DNA of 64,000 nt from Actinomycetota bacterium (GCA_947454105.1 CANGIP010000010.1:1-64000); one strand, 5' to 3'. Positions 16,447 to 26,828 are shown, counted from the first letter of the stretch. Numbers and translations are program-made. The notes: a model not told the origin generated them from the letters alone.

Positions 16447-17082
16447 TTATTTGTTGGGTTGGGCCAAGACTCGCAAGTACGGCTTGACGGTCTTCCAGCC
16501 CTGCGGGAACAATGTCTTGGCTTCTTCGTCGGTGACTGCTGCACCGATGATGACGTCGCCACCGTCGGTCCAGTTGGCCGGAGTAGCAACTTTGTACTTC
16601 GCGGTCAATTGCAACGAGTCAATGACGCGAAGGATTTCTTCGAAGTTACGACCAGTTGACGCGGGGTAAGTGATGGTGAGCTTGATCTTCTTGTCAGCAC
16701 CAATGACGAACACACTGCGCACGGTCATGGTGTCGTTGGCATTTGGGTGAATCATGTCGTAGAGGTCGGAGACCTTGCGATCGGTGTCACCAATCATCGG
16801 GAAGTTGACGGGTGTTCCCTGAGTTTCGCCGATGTCGCCTTCCCACTTGATGTGGCTTTCAACTGAGTCGACGGACAAACCAATGACCTTGACATTGCGC
16901 TTGTCGAATTCGGGCTTGATCTTGGCGACATAGCCAAGTTCGGTGGTGCACACTGGGGTGAAGTCTTTGGGGTGGCTGAAAAGTACGCCCCATGAATCGC
17001 CCAACCACTCGTGGAAACTGATGGTTCCTTGGGTGGTTTCGGCGGTGAAATCGGGGGCGGTATCTCCGAGACGTACAGTCAT
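16447..17082 (-). CDS. Peroxiredoxin, 1-Cys Prx6 type
   Basis: 211 residues. The peroxidatic Cys is in HPKDFTPVCTTELG, with the Prx6-type GLSVDSVESHIKWEGDI and NFPMIGD blocks and the long C-terminal dimerisation region. It reduces hydrogen or organic peroxides. The start is strong: AGGAG lies 8 nt before the ATG. The leader contains a GCTCGG-N5-CCGAGC hairpin (about 17102-17120). Confidence 0.93.
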   Translation of the reverse strand: MTVRLGDTAPDFTAETTQGTISFHEWLGDSWGVLFSHPKDFTPVCTTELGYVAKIKPEFDKRNVKVIGLSVDSVESHIKWEGDIGETQGTPVNFPMIGDTDRKVSDLYDMIHPNANDTMTVRSVFVIGADKKIKLTITYPASTGRNFEEILRVIDSLQLTAKYKVATPANWTDGGDVIIGAAVTDEEAKTLFPQGWKTVKPYLRVLAQPNK

Positions 17083-17260
17083 GGTGAATCTCCTAGGTTG
17101 TGGCTCGGATCGACCGAGCAGGGGTTGCAGATGACTCTACGAGCAATTCCCGACAAAACCACTCGGGTATTCAAAACGGCTGGTTTGATGATGTAAGAAG
17201 TACGCAAGATTTAGGCCGTTGTGCAGGGCGTTGTCGGATTTTTAGGTTAGACCGTAAGCC

Positions 17261-17776
17261 ATGGAACTCAACAATCTTTTTGGTTTACCCGCTCACCCAC
17301 TGCTCGTCCATCTTCCGGTGGTCTTTGTGCCCTTGGCAGCACTCGGGGCCATTGTTTTGGCGTTTTTTCCCAAGTATCTCAACAAGCTCGGTTGGTGGGT
17401 GACTGCGGCCTCATTTATTGGAATGGTGGGAGCCATACTTGCCGCGGGAAGTGGTGAGAGTCTCGAACACCGAGTCGAGCATTCGGCAACGCTCGAACAT
17501 CACAGCCAGCTCGGCGAGTCTGCCCGTCTGTTGTCCATTGTTTTGTTTGCCGTGATACTCATCGTGATGTTGGTTCGTCGTTATCGGCCAGAAATAATGG
17601 CTAAGAAGGCCGTTGGCATTGTGGTGAGTGTCGCCTTTGTTGCGGCATCAGTTGCCGCTGGATGGGCAATGATTGAAACTGGTCATAACGGTGCAAAAGC
17701 GTCGTGGTGCGAAGTGACGAAGAATTGCCCGGTTTCGAACGGTTCGGCAACCACTGGCGATTCAGACAAAGGCTGA
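17261..17776 (+). CDS. DUF2231-domain membrane protein
   Basis: 171 residues with four hydrophobic helices. The N-terminal LPAHPLLVHLPVVFVPLAAL is the DUF2231 hallmark, containing the conserved His residues, followed by EHRVEHSATLEHHSQLG between helices 2 and 3. Such His-bearing proteins may bind metal or heme, but no function is established. The C-terminus has two Cys (WCEVTKNCP) in a polar tail. Confidence 0.82.
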   Translation: MELNNLFGLPAHPLLVHLPVVFVPLAALGAIVLAFFPKYLNKLGWWVTAASFIGMVGAILAAGSGESLEHRVEHSATLEHHSQLGESARLLSIVLFAVILIVMLVRRYRPEIMAKKAVGIVVSVAFVAASVAAGWAMIETGHNGAKASWCEVTKNCPVSNGSATTGDSDKG

Positions 17777-17808
17777 TCTTACGTCACGAAATGCAATTGA
17801 ATTTGTCG

Positions 17809-17814
17809 TAAGGT
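17809..17814 (+). promoter_or_regulatory. Leaderless -10 box
   Basis: TAAGGT, 6 nt before the ATG at 17821 of the nitroreductase gene. Confidence 0.5.
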
Positions 17815-17820
17815 CGCAAC

Positions 17821-18480
17821 ATGACAATTGATCGTGTTGCCACCGACAAACTTTTGACAACTACTCGTTCAGTACGCAAGCGGCTCGATCTCACTCGTGA
17901 GGTTGAGCCGCAAGTCATTCAGGACTGCATCGATATTGCGATGCAAGCCCCAACCGGAACAAATGCTCAGAACTGGGCCTTTGTTGTGATCACCGATCCG
18001 GCCAAAAAGAAGTTCATCGCTGATGCATATCGCAGTGGCGGAGAAATGATGGCTGGTTCTGGCTATCCGCCGCCGCTTGAACCGGGCGATCCGCGTGAAC
18101 ACGTCATGCCCAAGGTGATGGAATCAGCGGGTTATCTCGGCGAAATTCTTGAACAGGTTCCGGTGTTCGTGATTGCCTGTGTGCGCGGTCGCGTTGAGTC
18201 GGTACCGATGGTGATTGCTCAGGCAAGTACATATGGTTCGATCCTTCCGGCGGCATGGAGCTTCATGTTGGCTCTGCGTTCACGTGGTCTTGGCACTGCG
18301 TGGACCACGATTCACTTGTTCCAAGAACAAGCGATTTCTGAACTACTGGGCATTCCTTCAGACTGGACTCAGACAGTTCTTTTCCCCGTGGCCTATTACA
18401 CAGGCGACGATTTCAAACCGGCGCACCGATTGCCGTCAGACACGATGACTCACTGGGATTCGTGGGGGACCCACCGTTGA
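17821..18480 (+). CDS. Nitroreductase family protein
   Basis: 219 residues. The FMN-binding opening TTRSVRKRLDLTREV, the QAPTGTNAQNW block, and the late RGLGTAWTTIHL helix identify the NAD(P)H:FMN nitroreductase fold. It probably reduces quinones, nitro compounds or enones. The next small gene overlaps its 3' end, which suggests a two-gene operon. A related protein is encoded at 44.4 kb. Confidence 0.9.
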   Translation: MTIDRVATDKLLTTTRSVRKRLDLTREVEPQVIQDCIDIAMQAPTGTNAQNWAFVVITDPAKKKFIADAYRSGGEMMAGSGYPPPLEPGDPREHVMPKVMESAGYLGEILEQVPVFVIACVRGRVESVPMVIAQASTYGSILPAAWSFMLALRSRGLGTAWTTIHLFQEQAISELLGIPSDWTQTVLFPVAYYTGDDFKPAHRLPSDTMTHWDSWGTHR

Positions 18481-18806
18481 GCATCAAGATTGAGCCATCT
18501 CACATTGGCGAACATCTTGATGGTCGCGAATTTGTGTATCTCATTACTCATGGTAATGAACGTTCACATGTCGTTGCGCTGCGCCCAACGTTGACAAACA
18601 ATCTTGCTTGCTTCGCAAATACAGGCCGAACACCTTTGGCAAATGTTGCAGCGAATAGTTCGGTGACTCTCACGTGGCCACCATGTGATTCATCACAAAG
18701 CCATGAGCATGCGAAGTATTCGTTAGTCGCTGATGGTGTGGCCACGGTTCATGGTGAAGAAATACATGTGACTATTACCAACGCGGTTTTTCACCGGCCT
18801 GCATAG
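18462..18806 (+). CDS. Small hypothetical protein, possibly PPOX-like
   Basis: 114 residues from GTG at 18462, or 109 from TTG at 18477, both overlapping the nitroreductase gene end. The sequence has alternating beta-strand character (EFVYLITHGNERSHVVALRP, SVTLTWPP, YSLVADGVATVHG) reminiscent of a split-barrel flavin/F420 protein, but no decisive motif was found. Overlap with the nitroreductase suggests coupled translation. It ends 2 nt before the stop of the convergent giant protease gene. Confidence 0.6.
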   Translation: MGDPPLSIKIEPSHIGEHLDGREFVYLITHGNERSHVVALRPTLTNNLACFANTGRTPLANVAANSSVTLTWPPCDSSQSHEHAKYSLVADGVATVHGEEIHVTITNAVFHRPA

Positions 18807-18808
18807 AC

Positions 18809-21800
18809 CTAGGCAATATTGCTGATGTAGCCGTTGGCATCAACCACAATGTCGGCGATGCCGTAGACATAGAAACACACGGTTCCACGACTTGAAACTG
18901 GAGCAATCACCGCATTCGGAACGGTCTGTCCAGCAACGAAGTTGAGATTTGATGCGTTGGGTCGACTGTCGCAGGGGTACACCGTGACGTAACCACCATA
19001 GGGTGACGTTGAAATTCCAAGAGCGGTGACATTTAAAGAAACAGCGGTGACACCACTTGATGGAATGCCCGAAGTGCCGGCAACTAAGACTTCTAGGGGA
19101 ATCCCAGTTCCTTCGATATCGCCAACAAATTGGGCAGCAACTCCGCCACGTCCAGAACGTGTGTCGGCAACGCGATTGGGTGTCATTGGTTCATAGCCAA
19201 GTCCAGATTCGAATTCTCCGTTCACATCGGCGATGACATCAGCTTGACCATATACATAGAAACAGATCGTGCCCGACGATGAAACCGGAGTGATGACGGC
19301 GTTAGGAACCGTTTGCCCAGAAACAAAATTCAAACTTGAAACATCAGGTCGAGTACCGCAGGGATACACAGTGACGTAACCACCGCTAGTGGGAGCCGCT
19401 GTGTTGGTAACGGTGACATTCAAAGAAACAGCGGTGACCCCAGAAGACGGAATTCCGTTTCGACCAAGTACAGAGACTTCAAGTGCTGTACCAGAACCAT
19501 CAAGTTGGCCGACTTTTTGCACTGCTACTCCGCCGATACCAACACGAGTATCGAACAGACGTGAAGGCATTGTGGGATTAAAGCCGTTTCCGTCTAGCAG
19601 CGATCCATTGATATCGGCAATGACATCAACGGCGACATTGCTATAAAAACAAAGTGTTCCGGTATCGGATAGTCGGGCAATCACGGCATTAGGAACAGTG
19701 TCTCCAACGTTAAAATTGAGACTTGAAATTTCTGGGCGATTGCCACATGGGTACACGGTGACATAGCCAGTGCCCGTCGCGTTAGTCGCGGTGACATTGA
19801 GCGACACCGCATCGACTCCGGTGGGCGCGATGTTGTTCCTGCCTGATACCTGGACCTCTAATACATAGTCGCCGCCGATTTGGCGAACTGGCACGCCACC
19901 TTCTCCGTTGCGTGTATCAAAAATCCGCTGAGGATTGATTGATTTCATCGTGGAGGGCGTCGTTTCAACACCAAGGTGTGGACCAGCAACCATGAGTAGG
20001 CGATTAGGTGAATCAGCGCCTACATCGTTGATGATGCCCGTCGTTGCATCGCTGATCAGCAAATCTGCAACTTGTGCCGGACTCGCCGACGGGAAAGTAG
20101 TAAGTGCGATTGCCGCGGCTCCGGCGACATGTGGTGAGGCCATTGAGGTTCCACTCTTTGAAACATGTTCGTACGTCGGATCGATGCTCGCGCCTTCAAT
20201 GTCATAGCCAGGAGCAAAGATGTCCACACAAGATCCGTAGTTTGAGAAAAATGCTCGTGTATCGGTGATGTCGGTCGCACCAACTGTGATGGCAGTTGGT
20301 GCTCGGGCTGGTGAAACTTCGCACGCAGGTACAGAATCGTTTCCGGCAGCAACAACGACAACTATTCCGATTTCTACTAAATGGGCGACCGCTGCATCAA
20401 GGGTTGCGCTCGTAGTACCGCCAAGACTCATGTTGACAACTGCACGTCGTCCCTTTAACGGATAATTGGACACATAGTTCAGACCTGCAAGAATCCCCGA
20501 AGTGAAACCAGATCCAAGGCAGTCAAGAACTCGCACGGGGACGACAAGTGCATCTGTTGCAACACCGTAGGAAGTGCCAACTGCAGTAGACGCAACATGG
20601 GTACCGTGACCTTGGCAGTCGACGGTTCCGTTGGCGTCGTTGATGGCGCTGTAGCCCGTCTGTAAACGACCAGCAAATTCGGCATTATTGGCGATACCGG
20701 TGTCAACAACAAAGACAATTGCGTTGCTGCCTCGATTCGCGGTTGACAATTGACCATCCAGGATTGGAGAAGTCTGATCGATGCGGTCAATGCCCCATGA
20801 GTGCGTTGTTGTCGTCACTCGTGTCATGGTGCGAGGGATAACTGCGTTCGATGGCTCTGATGGAGGACTACTGCCGACGGCATTTTGTGCGACAACTGTG
20901 AAGGTATACGACGTTCCATTGACGAGATTGCTAATGACGCAGTTCAAGGGGCCTTGCGACCACACGCAATTTTGCCCGCCGGGATTTGCAGTTGCTGTGT
21001 ACAAGGTGACTGGGTAAGTGGGGTTGGCTGGTTGGTCCCACGACACTTCAACTTGGCGACTACGAGAAGAAACGGCACGCACATTTGTCGGTTTAGTTGG
21101 AGGAAGTGGCAGCTTGAGATCCCAATTAAGGCTGACATTTCCGGTGGCGTCGGCGTATCCATCAACGGCGATGCGATACACCTGTCCCGCTACTGCAGCA
21201 AAACTCACAGCGCTTGATTGACCAGTCTTGATGTCATCGTTGGCAGCGATCAGCGTTAAATTCGCGAGGGCGTTTCCGGTGTACGTCGCCAGAACCGTGT
21301 CAAAGTTTGAACCAGCAGTACTGATCTCAATTTGGCCACTAACTGGTGCGGTGAAGTTGAACCACACCGAGTGTGATGCGACATAGCCAGCGTGGTTGGG
21401 CTCATTGGGTTCGGCGGTAGCGAAACTCGTCTTTGATAGAGAGCTTCCAGTTAAACCTTCAATAAGTCGCGGGGTGGCAAAAAAGTCGTCAGATGTTCCG
21501 GGACGCACAAGACCTGGGGCCGATGCTGATGAACCACGACCGACACCATTTCGTGCAGCGACACTCACGGTGTAGGCATTCCAGTTTTCGAGTCCGCTGA
21601 TTGAACATGTGTCCGTTGGTGCATTGACGATGCAAGTTTGACCACCTGGTGACACTGTTGCTTCGTACGACAAAATTGGACTTCCACCGTCTGATGCTGG
21701 TGCTGTCCAAGAGATGTTGATTGTCCCATCGCTTGTTGATGCCGTTGCGACGACATTGCGTGGTACTGATGGTGCTGTTGAAATCGGGGTTGCGACAAAT

Positions 21801-24325
21801 GTGTGGGATAATGAAAGGGCACCTCGTATTTGTCCAAAGCTGACAAGGCGAATGAAATAAGTCGCATCTTTGACAACATTGATGGCGGTTGATGTGTAGC
21901 TATTCTGACCACCGACATCGGTCCATCCTTGTGGTCGGAAAAGTGTGGAAAAACTTGCACCAAGAAAAACGCTGACTGTTGACGGGATGGTGTTGCCTGT
22001 TGTTGAAAGAGTTAATGAACCATCGGCTGTCGGAGTGTAGGTATACCAAATAGAGCCTGAATCTGTACCAAGCGTTGAACCAGGTTCATTTGGCTCGAGG
22101 GTTGCATTGTCGTTGTTGGTTGTTGTCGTTTGAGTATTTCCAGTTCGCACCACGGGTGAACAGAAAAGATCCCCAGCAACAGCGCTCGAACATGATGCAA
22201 CAGATGACCAGTTAAGTTTGATCGCTCCACGAGCAGGCCCCCACGAGTGAACACGAAAGTAGTACGTGGTCCCGGCAATCGCGGTGAAGTTAATTGAACT
22301 GGTGAGCGCGCCGGCGTAGTCGTCGTTGTACGTGATGGCTGTGAGGTTGGTGAGACTTGAACCAGAGAATGCTGCAAGTACGGTGTCAAATGCACTCCCG
22401 GTTGTATCGACGGTTAGTTTGCCGGAATCGCTCGGGGTGAACTTGTACCAGACTGATGCACCCCCACCGCTTCCGAAGGCGTCCAATGTTGGTTCGTTAG
22501 TTTCAAGAGTCGCGTAAAGGTTTGAATCGGTGACGGTTCCAGAATTAGAAGAAAGTAGTTGCGCCGATGCGAAGTAGTCGTTGGTCTCTGCGATTGTGAT
22601 GGCATTACTTGGCAAAGAACTAGATGATGTGGCCCAGGCATTGGTTGCTGTTGCGGAAAACGTATAACTAATATTCGGAAGTAGACCAGAAACTGTGCAA
22701 GTCAGTGGACCATTTGACCAAGTACAGGTCTGGTTGCCGGGGTTAGAGGTCACTGTGTAGCCGTTAACGGCCCCTGTTCCTGAGTCGGTTGGAGGATCCC
22801 AAGAAACAGTTGCTGTTGCGATACCTGCGATTGCCACAACATTTCGTGGCGCCGACGGTGATGCGCCGTTGCCAGATTCAACGTGGAGCAGTTTGTTGGG
22901 CGAACCAGTACCAACATTGGTGAGTTTGTTTAAGCTCGCGGATGCTAAGAGAACACTGCTGACAGTTGTGGAGCTTTGGGTGAGATCGGTGCCCCATATC
23001 GCTGCGACTGCACCAGCGACGTGTGGTGTGGCCATGGAAGTTCCGCTGATCGTGTTCGTCTGTCCGTTCAACCAAGTTGATGTAATGGATTGGCCAGGTG
23101 CGAACAAGTCGACGCAAGTGCCAGTATTTGAAAAACTGGCTCGTGAGTCAGATGATGTTGACGCACCGACAGTAATAGCGTTTGGCTCACGTGCTGGAGA
23201 ATAGTTACACGCATTCAATGCGTTGTTGCCAGCAGCGACAGCCACAATGATTCCATGGGCTATTGCACGGCTTACAGCGCTATCAAGGTCGGTGCTTGTT
23301 CCGCCACCGAGACTGAGGTTCATCACCGCTGGTACCCCTGATTGATGATTGGCGATTGCCCAATCAATGCCCGCAATGACTGAAGATGTTGTGCCACTGC
23401 CATTGCAATCAAGAACTCGAACAGGTACGAGCGTGACGCCATCGGCAACTCCGTAGGTGTTGCTACCGATTGTCCCGGCGACGTGAGTTCCATGGCCGTT
23501 GCAGTCGGTGGTGTTTCCGTCGCCGGTGAGGGTCGCAGCAAAGTTGCGTCCCGATGCAAGACGGTTTCCGAATTCGCTATGTGGCGCAATGCCGGTATCG
23601 ACAACATAGGCAGTTACGCCCGCGCCATTTGAGCGATCAATGTAATGACCATCCAGCGGCAGGTTCGGCTGGTCAATACGGTCAAGTCCCCAAGGTGGAT
23701 TGAGTTGATCGCTAGTTGCGGTGATCACTTGATCTTGTTCAATGTTTTGTACTGCGGGGTTGCCTTTGAGAGCCTTGAGTTGAGTCGGACTGAGGTCAGC
23801 CGTATATCCCTTGATTGCATACGAAAAAGTTCTGATAATTGAATCACCAAGAATGCTGATCAGGCTGTCTTTGGCAGTTTGGTTTGCGGTGGAGCGCAAA
23901 GTAATGATGTAGCGACCGGGTATTAAGTCGCTGGCTGTCGATGGAGCTTCGTTAGTTGGTTCAAATGAATCAAGCGAAATCGCTTCATCAAGTTCGATAC
24001 CAGTCACGCGTGGGTCATCGGTGAGCACTAAGGCTTGGGCAGTAGTGAGCGAGGCAGTAAACGCTGACACCACATTGGTGAATCGCTCGTAGACAATGGC
24101 ACCCACTGCTTCAACTTCGTTGGCAACAATGGCAACATCGGCGTCGTTGGCAACGGAGACGATCACGCGTTGTGTCGACCCTTGTGTGGCGGGTAGTTGA
24201 AGCGTAGTTTGGGCTGAAGCGGCGATGGGAGAGAGTGCGAGAGTTGAAGCCACGAGAAGTGGGGTGATCGCAAGAGTGGCAAAACTCTTGAATGCTCGGT
24301 TAGATCCCAAAAAATTGATGTGCAC
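18809..24325 (-). CDS. Giant secreted protein with two complete subtilisin (S8) domains and DTR repeats
   Basis: 1838 residues. Signal peptide to about 38 (ends ASAQT). An inhibitor-like prodomain precedes the first S8 domain (about 212-470), with catalytic Asp in VVDTGIAPH, His in GHGTHVAGT and Ser in GTSMATPHVAG. Next come fibronectin-III-like modules alternating with three PPC-like beta modules (each NDYFASAQ/WYKF-type). A second full S8 domain (about 1175-1430) has VVDTGIANN, GHGTHVAST and GTSMASPHVAG. Three C-terminal repeats of about 123 residues follow (from about 1467, 1590 and 1713), each with xRxxDTR, YPC and CFY. The GTG start follows a strong AGGAGT site. No LPXTG or membrane anchor is seen. 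It is likely exported for proteolysis outside the cell. Confidence 0.9.
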   Translation of the reverse strand: MHINFLGSNRAFKSFATLAITPLLVASTLALSPIAASAQTTLQLPATQGSTQRVIVSVANDADVAIVANEVEAVGAIVYERFTNVVSAFTASLTTAQALVLTDDPRVTGIELDEAISLDSFEPTNEAPSTASDLIPGRYIITLRSTANQTAKDSLISILGDSIIRTFSYAIKGYTADLSPTQLKALKGNPAVQNIEQDQVITATSDQLNPPWGLDRIDQPNLPLDGHYIDRSNGAGVTAYVVDTGIAPHSEFGNRLASGRNFAATLTGDGNTTDCNGHGTHVAGTIGSNTYGVADGVTLVPVRVLDCNGSGTTSSVIAGIDWAIANHQSGVPAVMNLSLGGGTSTDLDSAVSRAIAHGIIVAVAAGNNALNACNYSPAREPNAITVGASTSSDSRASFSNTGTCVDLFAPGQSITSTWLNGQTNTISGTSMATPHVAGAVAAIWGTDLTQSSTTVSSVLLASASLNKLTNVGTGSPNKLLHVESGNGASPSAPRNVVAIAGIATATVSWDPPTDSGTGAVNGYTVTSNPGNQTCTWSNGPLTCTVSGLLPNISYTFSATATNAWATSSSSLPSNAITIAETNDYFASAQLLSSNSGTVTDSNLYATLETNEPTLDAFGSGGGASVWYKFTPSDSGKLTVDTTGSAFDTVLAAFSGSSLTNLTAITYNDDYAGALTSSINFTAIAGTTYYFRVHSWGPARGAIKLNWSSVASCSSAVAGDLFCSPVVRTGNTQTTTTNNDNATLEPNEPGSTLGTDSGSIWYTYTPTADGSLTLSTTGNTIPSTVSVFLGASFSTLFRPQGWTDVGGQNSYTSTAINVVKDATYFIRLVSFGQIRGALSLSHTFVATPISTAPSVPRNVVATASTSDGTINISWTAPASDGGSPILSYEATVSPGGQTCIVNAPTDTCSISGLENWNAYTVSVAARNGVGRGSSASAPGLVRPGTSDDFFATPRLIEGLTGSSLSKTSFATAEPNEPNHAGYVASHSVWFNFTAPVSGQIEISTAGSNFDTVLATYTGNALANLTLIAANDDIKTGQSSAVSFAAVAGQVYRIAVDGYADATGNVSLNWDLKLPLPPTKPTNVRAVSSRSRQVEVSWDQPANPTYPVTLYTATANPGGQNCVWSQGPLNCVISNLVNGTSYTFTVVAQNAVGSSPPSEPSNAVIPRTMTRVTTTTHSWGIDRIDQTSPILDGQLSTANRGSNAIVFVVDTGIANNAEFAGRLQTGYSAINDANGTVDCQGHGTHVASTAVGTSYGVATDALVVPVRVLDCLGSGFTSGILAGLNYVSNYPLKGRRAVVNMSLGGTTSATLDAAVAHLVEIGIVVVVAAGNDSVPACEVSPARAPTAITVGATDITDTRAFFSNYGSCVDIFAPGYDIEGASIDPTYEHVSKSGTSMASPHVAGAAAIALTTFPSASPAQVADLLISDATTGIINDVGADSPNRLLMVAGPHLGVETTPSTMKSINPQRIFDTRNGEGGVPVRQIGGDYVLEVQVSGRNNIAPTGVDAVSLNVTATNATGTGYVTVYPCGNRPEISSLNFNVGDTVPNAVIARLSDTGTLCFYSNVAVDVIADINGSLLDGNGFNPTMPSRLFDTRVGIGGVAVQKVGQLDGSGTALEVSVLGRNGIPSSGVTAVSLNVTVTNTAAPTSGGYVTVYPCGTRPDVSSLNFVSGQTVPNAVITPVSSSGTICFYVYGQADVIADVNGEFESGLGYEPMTPNRVADTRSGRGGVAAQFVGDIEGTGIPLEVLVAGTSGIPSSGVTAVSLNVTALGISTSPYGGYVTVYPCDSRPNASNLNFVAGQTVPNAVIAPVSSRGTVCFYVYGIADIVVDANGYISNIA

Positions 24326-24410
24326 CGTGAACTCCTGACCTATCTCAGGCTAATTGCCCTGAACTAACACGCCTCCCGAAGCATTTAGGTTTGGTCAAGA
24401 AGTTACTTTC

Positions 24411-26828
24411 CTACGGGGTAAACCAACCCATCAGATCGGCAATGAGGTGCACGGGAGTTGAAGTAATGAAACACAAAGTATTTGATGCACTGATTTTAGA
24501 AATGGCCAAGTTGGCGATGTCTTCGTTGGCGTCAAAGTTGAGGTTTGACGTTGGGGGCTGAGATTGATCGCACGGCCAGACGGTCGCGTAACCCCGCTTG
24601 GTGGCACCAGTAGCGGTCACATTGAGGATTGCCGCAGTCGCACCCCCTGGTGCGATAGGTGAGGTTGTCGAAAGGTCAAGGGTAAAAATCTGAGAAGTAG
24701 AAATTCGACCACTGCGTCGAGTATCAAAAAGTCGAAGAGGAGTGATGACTTGAAGGTTTGAGGCAGTCGCGAAATAGCCACTGACATCAGCAATCAGAAA
24801 GACGGGCGATGATGAAGCGAAACATACTTGCCCGTTTGCATCGACGGTCGCGATGACCGCATTGGGAATGTCTTGGTACGGGAGATAATTCAGGTTTGAT
24901 GTATAAGGTTGTGCTTGATCACACGGCCAGACGGTGATGTATCCAGGCGCAGTTGCTCCAGTCGCTGTGACATTCAAAACGACTGAACTCACTCCAGTAG
25001 ATGGAATACCAAGATTGCCAGTCATTTGGAATGCGAATAGGTTTTCGGAAGTCAGGACAAAACCAGTCTTACGAGTGTCAAACGCCCGTTGTGGAGTGAA
25101 GGTATGGAGTCCGTCGCCGTTGATGAACCATCCACTGATATCGACCAATAAATTCACTGGTGTTGACGAATCAAGACAGATATTTCCGTATTGGTCGGGG
25201 GAAGCAATCACCGAGTTAGGGATGTCATCACCAGTGGTGTAGTTAACGATTGATGTAGGAGGTTTGACATCGGCACACGGCCAAACGGTGACGTATCCAT
25301 CACTTGTTGATCCCGTTGCAGTGACGTTGAGAACAACTGCCTTGACACCACGAGTTGGTAGACCGAATCTACCTTTGATGTCAATGACTAACGGATTTCC
25401 AAATTCAACTGAAGCGATACGGCGAGTGTCGACAACTCGTTGAGGTTGCATGGGTAAATATGCTTCTGGTGCAAGTTGAAGGGTGGCAGTAACTGCGTGC
25501 CCTGCATCAATGATGCCGAATCCGCAGTAGTTCACTTCGGTGATATCGCTTGAGCAAGGGGACGAAACTGCGGGGAATGGATTCACAATCGGATGTTCGG
25601 GATCGCCCAATAGTGCAACTACTCGGGTGTAATCAAGGGTTGGGTCGGCCGACAACATCAACGAGATAACTCCGCTAACGATTGGCGCAGAAAAACTTGT
25701 ACCACTGGCTTCGGTATAACCGCCAACTGTTGTCGTACGAATTGCAACTCCGGGGGCAGCGATCGTGACATGCGAACCGTAGTTACTAAACGCTGCCCGC
25801 TGCCCGCTCTTGGTGGTGGCCGCAACAGTAATGACATTGTTACAGTTAGCTGGAGCATTTGGAGTGGTGTCGAGATCATCGCCGATCTGATCGCTGCCAC
25901 CGTTTCCTGCAGCGACGACGACGATTGATCCTGCAGCGACTGCGGCATCAATCGCTTCTTGTTCGCTCGCTAAGCAATTGCCAGCCCCTCCCAGACTCAG
26001 ATTGATAACTCGAGCTGGTGTTGGGTTGAGTGGCACCCCAGCAACATCAAGTCCTGCTGCCCAGCGAATCGCCTTGATTTCATCGGATGTATCGCCGCCG
26101 CACGGGCCAAGAATACGAATGTGTTGAATGAGCGAACGTTGATTGATTCCTGCGATTCCGAGGCCATTGTTAACGTCGGCTGCAATCACTCCCGCAACTT
26201 TTGTACCGTGCCAAGTTGATGAACTTGCCGCACATTGCGAACCATCAGAGCCATCACCATCGTCGGTGGAATCAAAGTCATTAGAGAAAAAATCAAAACC
26301 ATAAAGTTGTCGGCCGGCCATGTCGGGGTGATCGGTTCCGCCAGTATCGATGACAGCTATCACGATGTCGGCCCTGCCCGGAGTGTGATCCCATGCCGCT
26401 TCGACGCCGATTCCGATATTGCCTGGAGTCCCGAAATCTTTGAGGTACCACTGGTCGGGGTAGCCCGGATCGTTCGGTGCAGTGCTTACAAAACGGCGCT
26501 CATTGATTTCAGCTGATTCGACTTTTCCGGACGAGACAAGTTGTTTGACGAGAACATCAGCTTCGTCTCGGGTGATGGGTTGGTCAAGTTGAAGGACTTC
26601 ATAACGATCGACAATTTTTGATTCAAGTGTTGCGTCGACATCAAATTCATTTTCAATCAGTGACATTGCACCAAGCGATGATCGTCCTGGTAGGCGTTCA
26701 ACAATGAGCTTGCTGACCAATTCTTTTGTGCCTTGGATTTCAACAGGGCTACTTGCGAGCGAGCGCATCGGAATGGCTGAAATGGAAAGACTAAGGAGCA
26801 GTGCAATAGCAGGCACGCGCAGTTTCAT
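24411..26828 (-). CDS. Secreted S8-family serine protease with three C-terminal DTR repeats
   Basis: 805 residues. Signal peptide (AIALLLSLSISAIPMRSLASS), prodomain to about 120, then one S8 domain with Asp in VIDTGGTDHPD, His in TWHGTKVAGV and Ser in GTSFSAPIVSG. Three repeats follow (PQRVVDTR, PQRAFDTR, PLRLFDTR), each with a WPCD and a C[LF] Cys pair likely to form a disulfide, ending DLMGWFTP. The ATG overlaps the stop of the upstream LLM oxidoreductase gene (ATGA). The giant protease gene lies 85 bp downstream in the same direction. Confidence 0.9.
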   Translation of the reverse strand: MKLRVPAIALLLSLSISAIPMRSLASSPVEIQGTKELVSKLIVERLPGRSSLGAMSLIENEFDVDATLESKIVDRYEVLQLDQPITRDEADVLVKQLVSSGKVESAEINERRFVSTAPNDPGYPDQWYLKDFGTPGNIGIGVEAAWDHTPGRADIVIAVIDTGGTDHPDMAGRQLYGFDFFSNDFDSTDDGDGSDGSQCAASSSTWHGTKVAGVIAADVNNGLGIAGINQRSLIQHIRILGPCGGDTSDEIKAIRWAAGLDVAGVPLNPTPARVINLSLGGAGNCLASEQEAIDAAVAAGSIVVVAAGNGGSDQIGDDLDTTPNAPANCNNVITVAATTKSGQRAAFSNYGSHVTIAAPGVAIRTTTVGGYTEASGTSFSAPIVSGVISLMLSADPTLDYTRVVALLGDPEHPIVNPFPAVSSPCSSDITEVNYCGFGIIDAGHAVTATLQLAPEAYLPMQPQRVVDTRRIASVEFGNPLVIDIKGRFGLPTRGVKAVVLNVTATGSTSDGYVTVWPCADVKPPTSIVNYTTGDDIPNSVIASPDQYGNICLDSSTPVNLLVDISGWFINGDGLHTFTPQRAFDTRKTGFVLTSENLFAFQMTGNLGIPSTGVSSVVLNVTATGATAPGYITVWPCDQAQPYTSNLNYLPYQDIPNAVIATVDANGQVCFASSSPVFLIADVSGYFATASNLQVITPLRLFDTRRSGRISTSQIFTLDLSTTSPIAPGGATAAILNVTATGATKRGYATVWPCDQSQPPTSNLNFDANEDIANLAISKISASNTLCFITSTPVHLIADLMGWFTP

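Noticed and set aside
18809-19930. DNA tandem repeats suggesting a CRISPR or satellite array
   Set aside because: The roughly 370-bp periodicity is explained by three protein repeats within one long reading frame.
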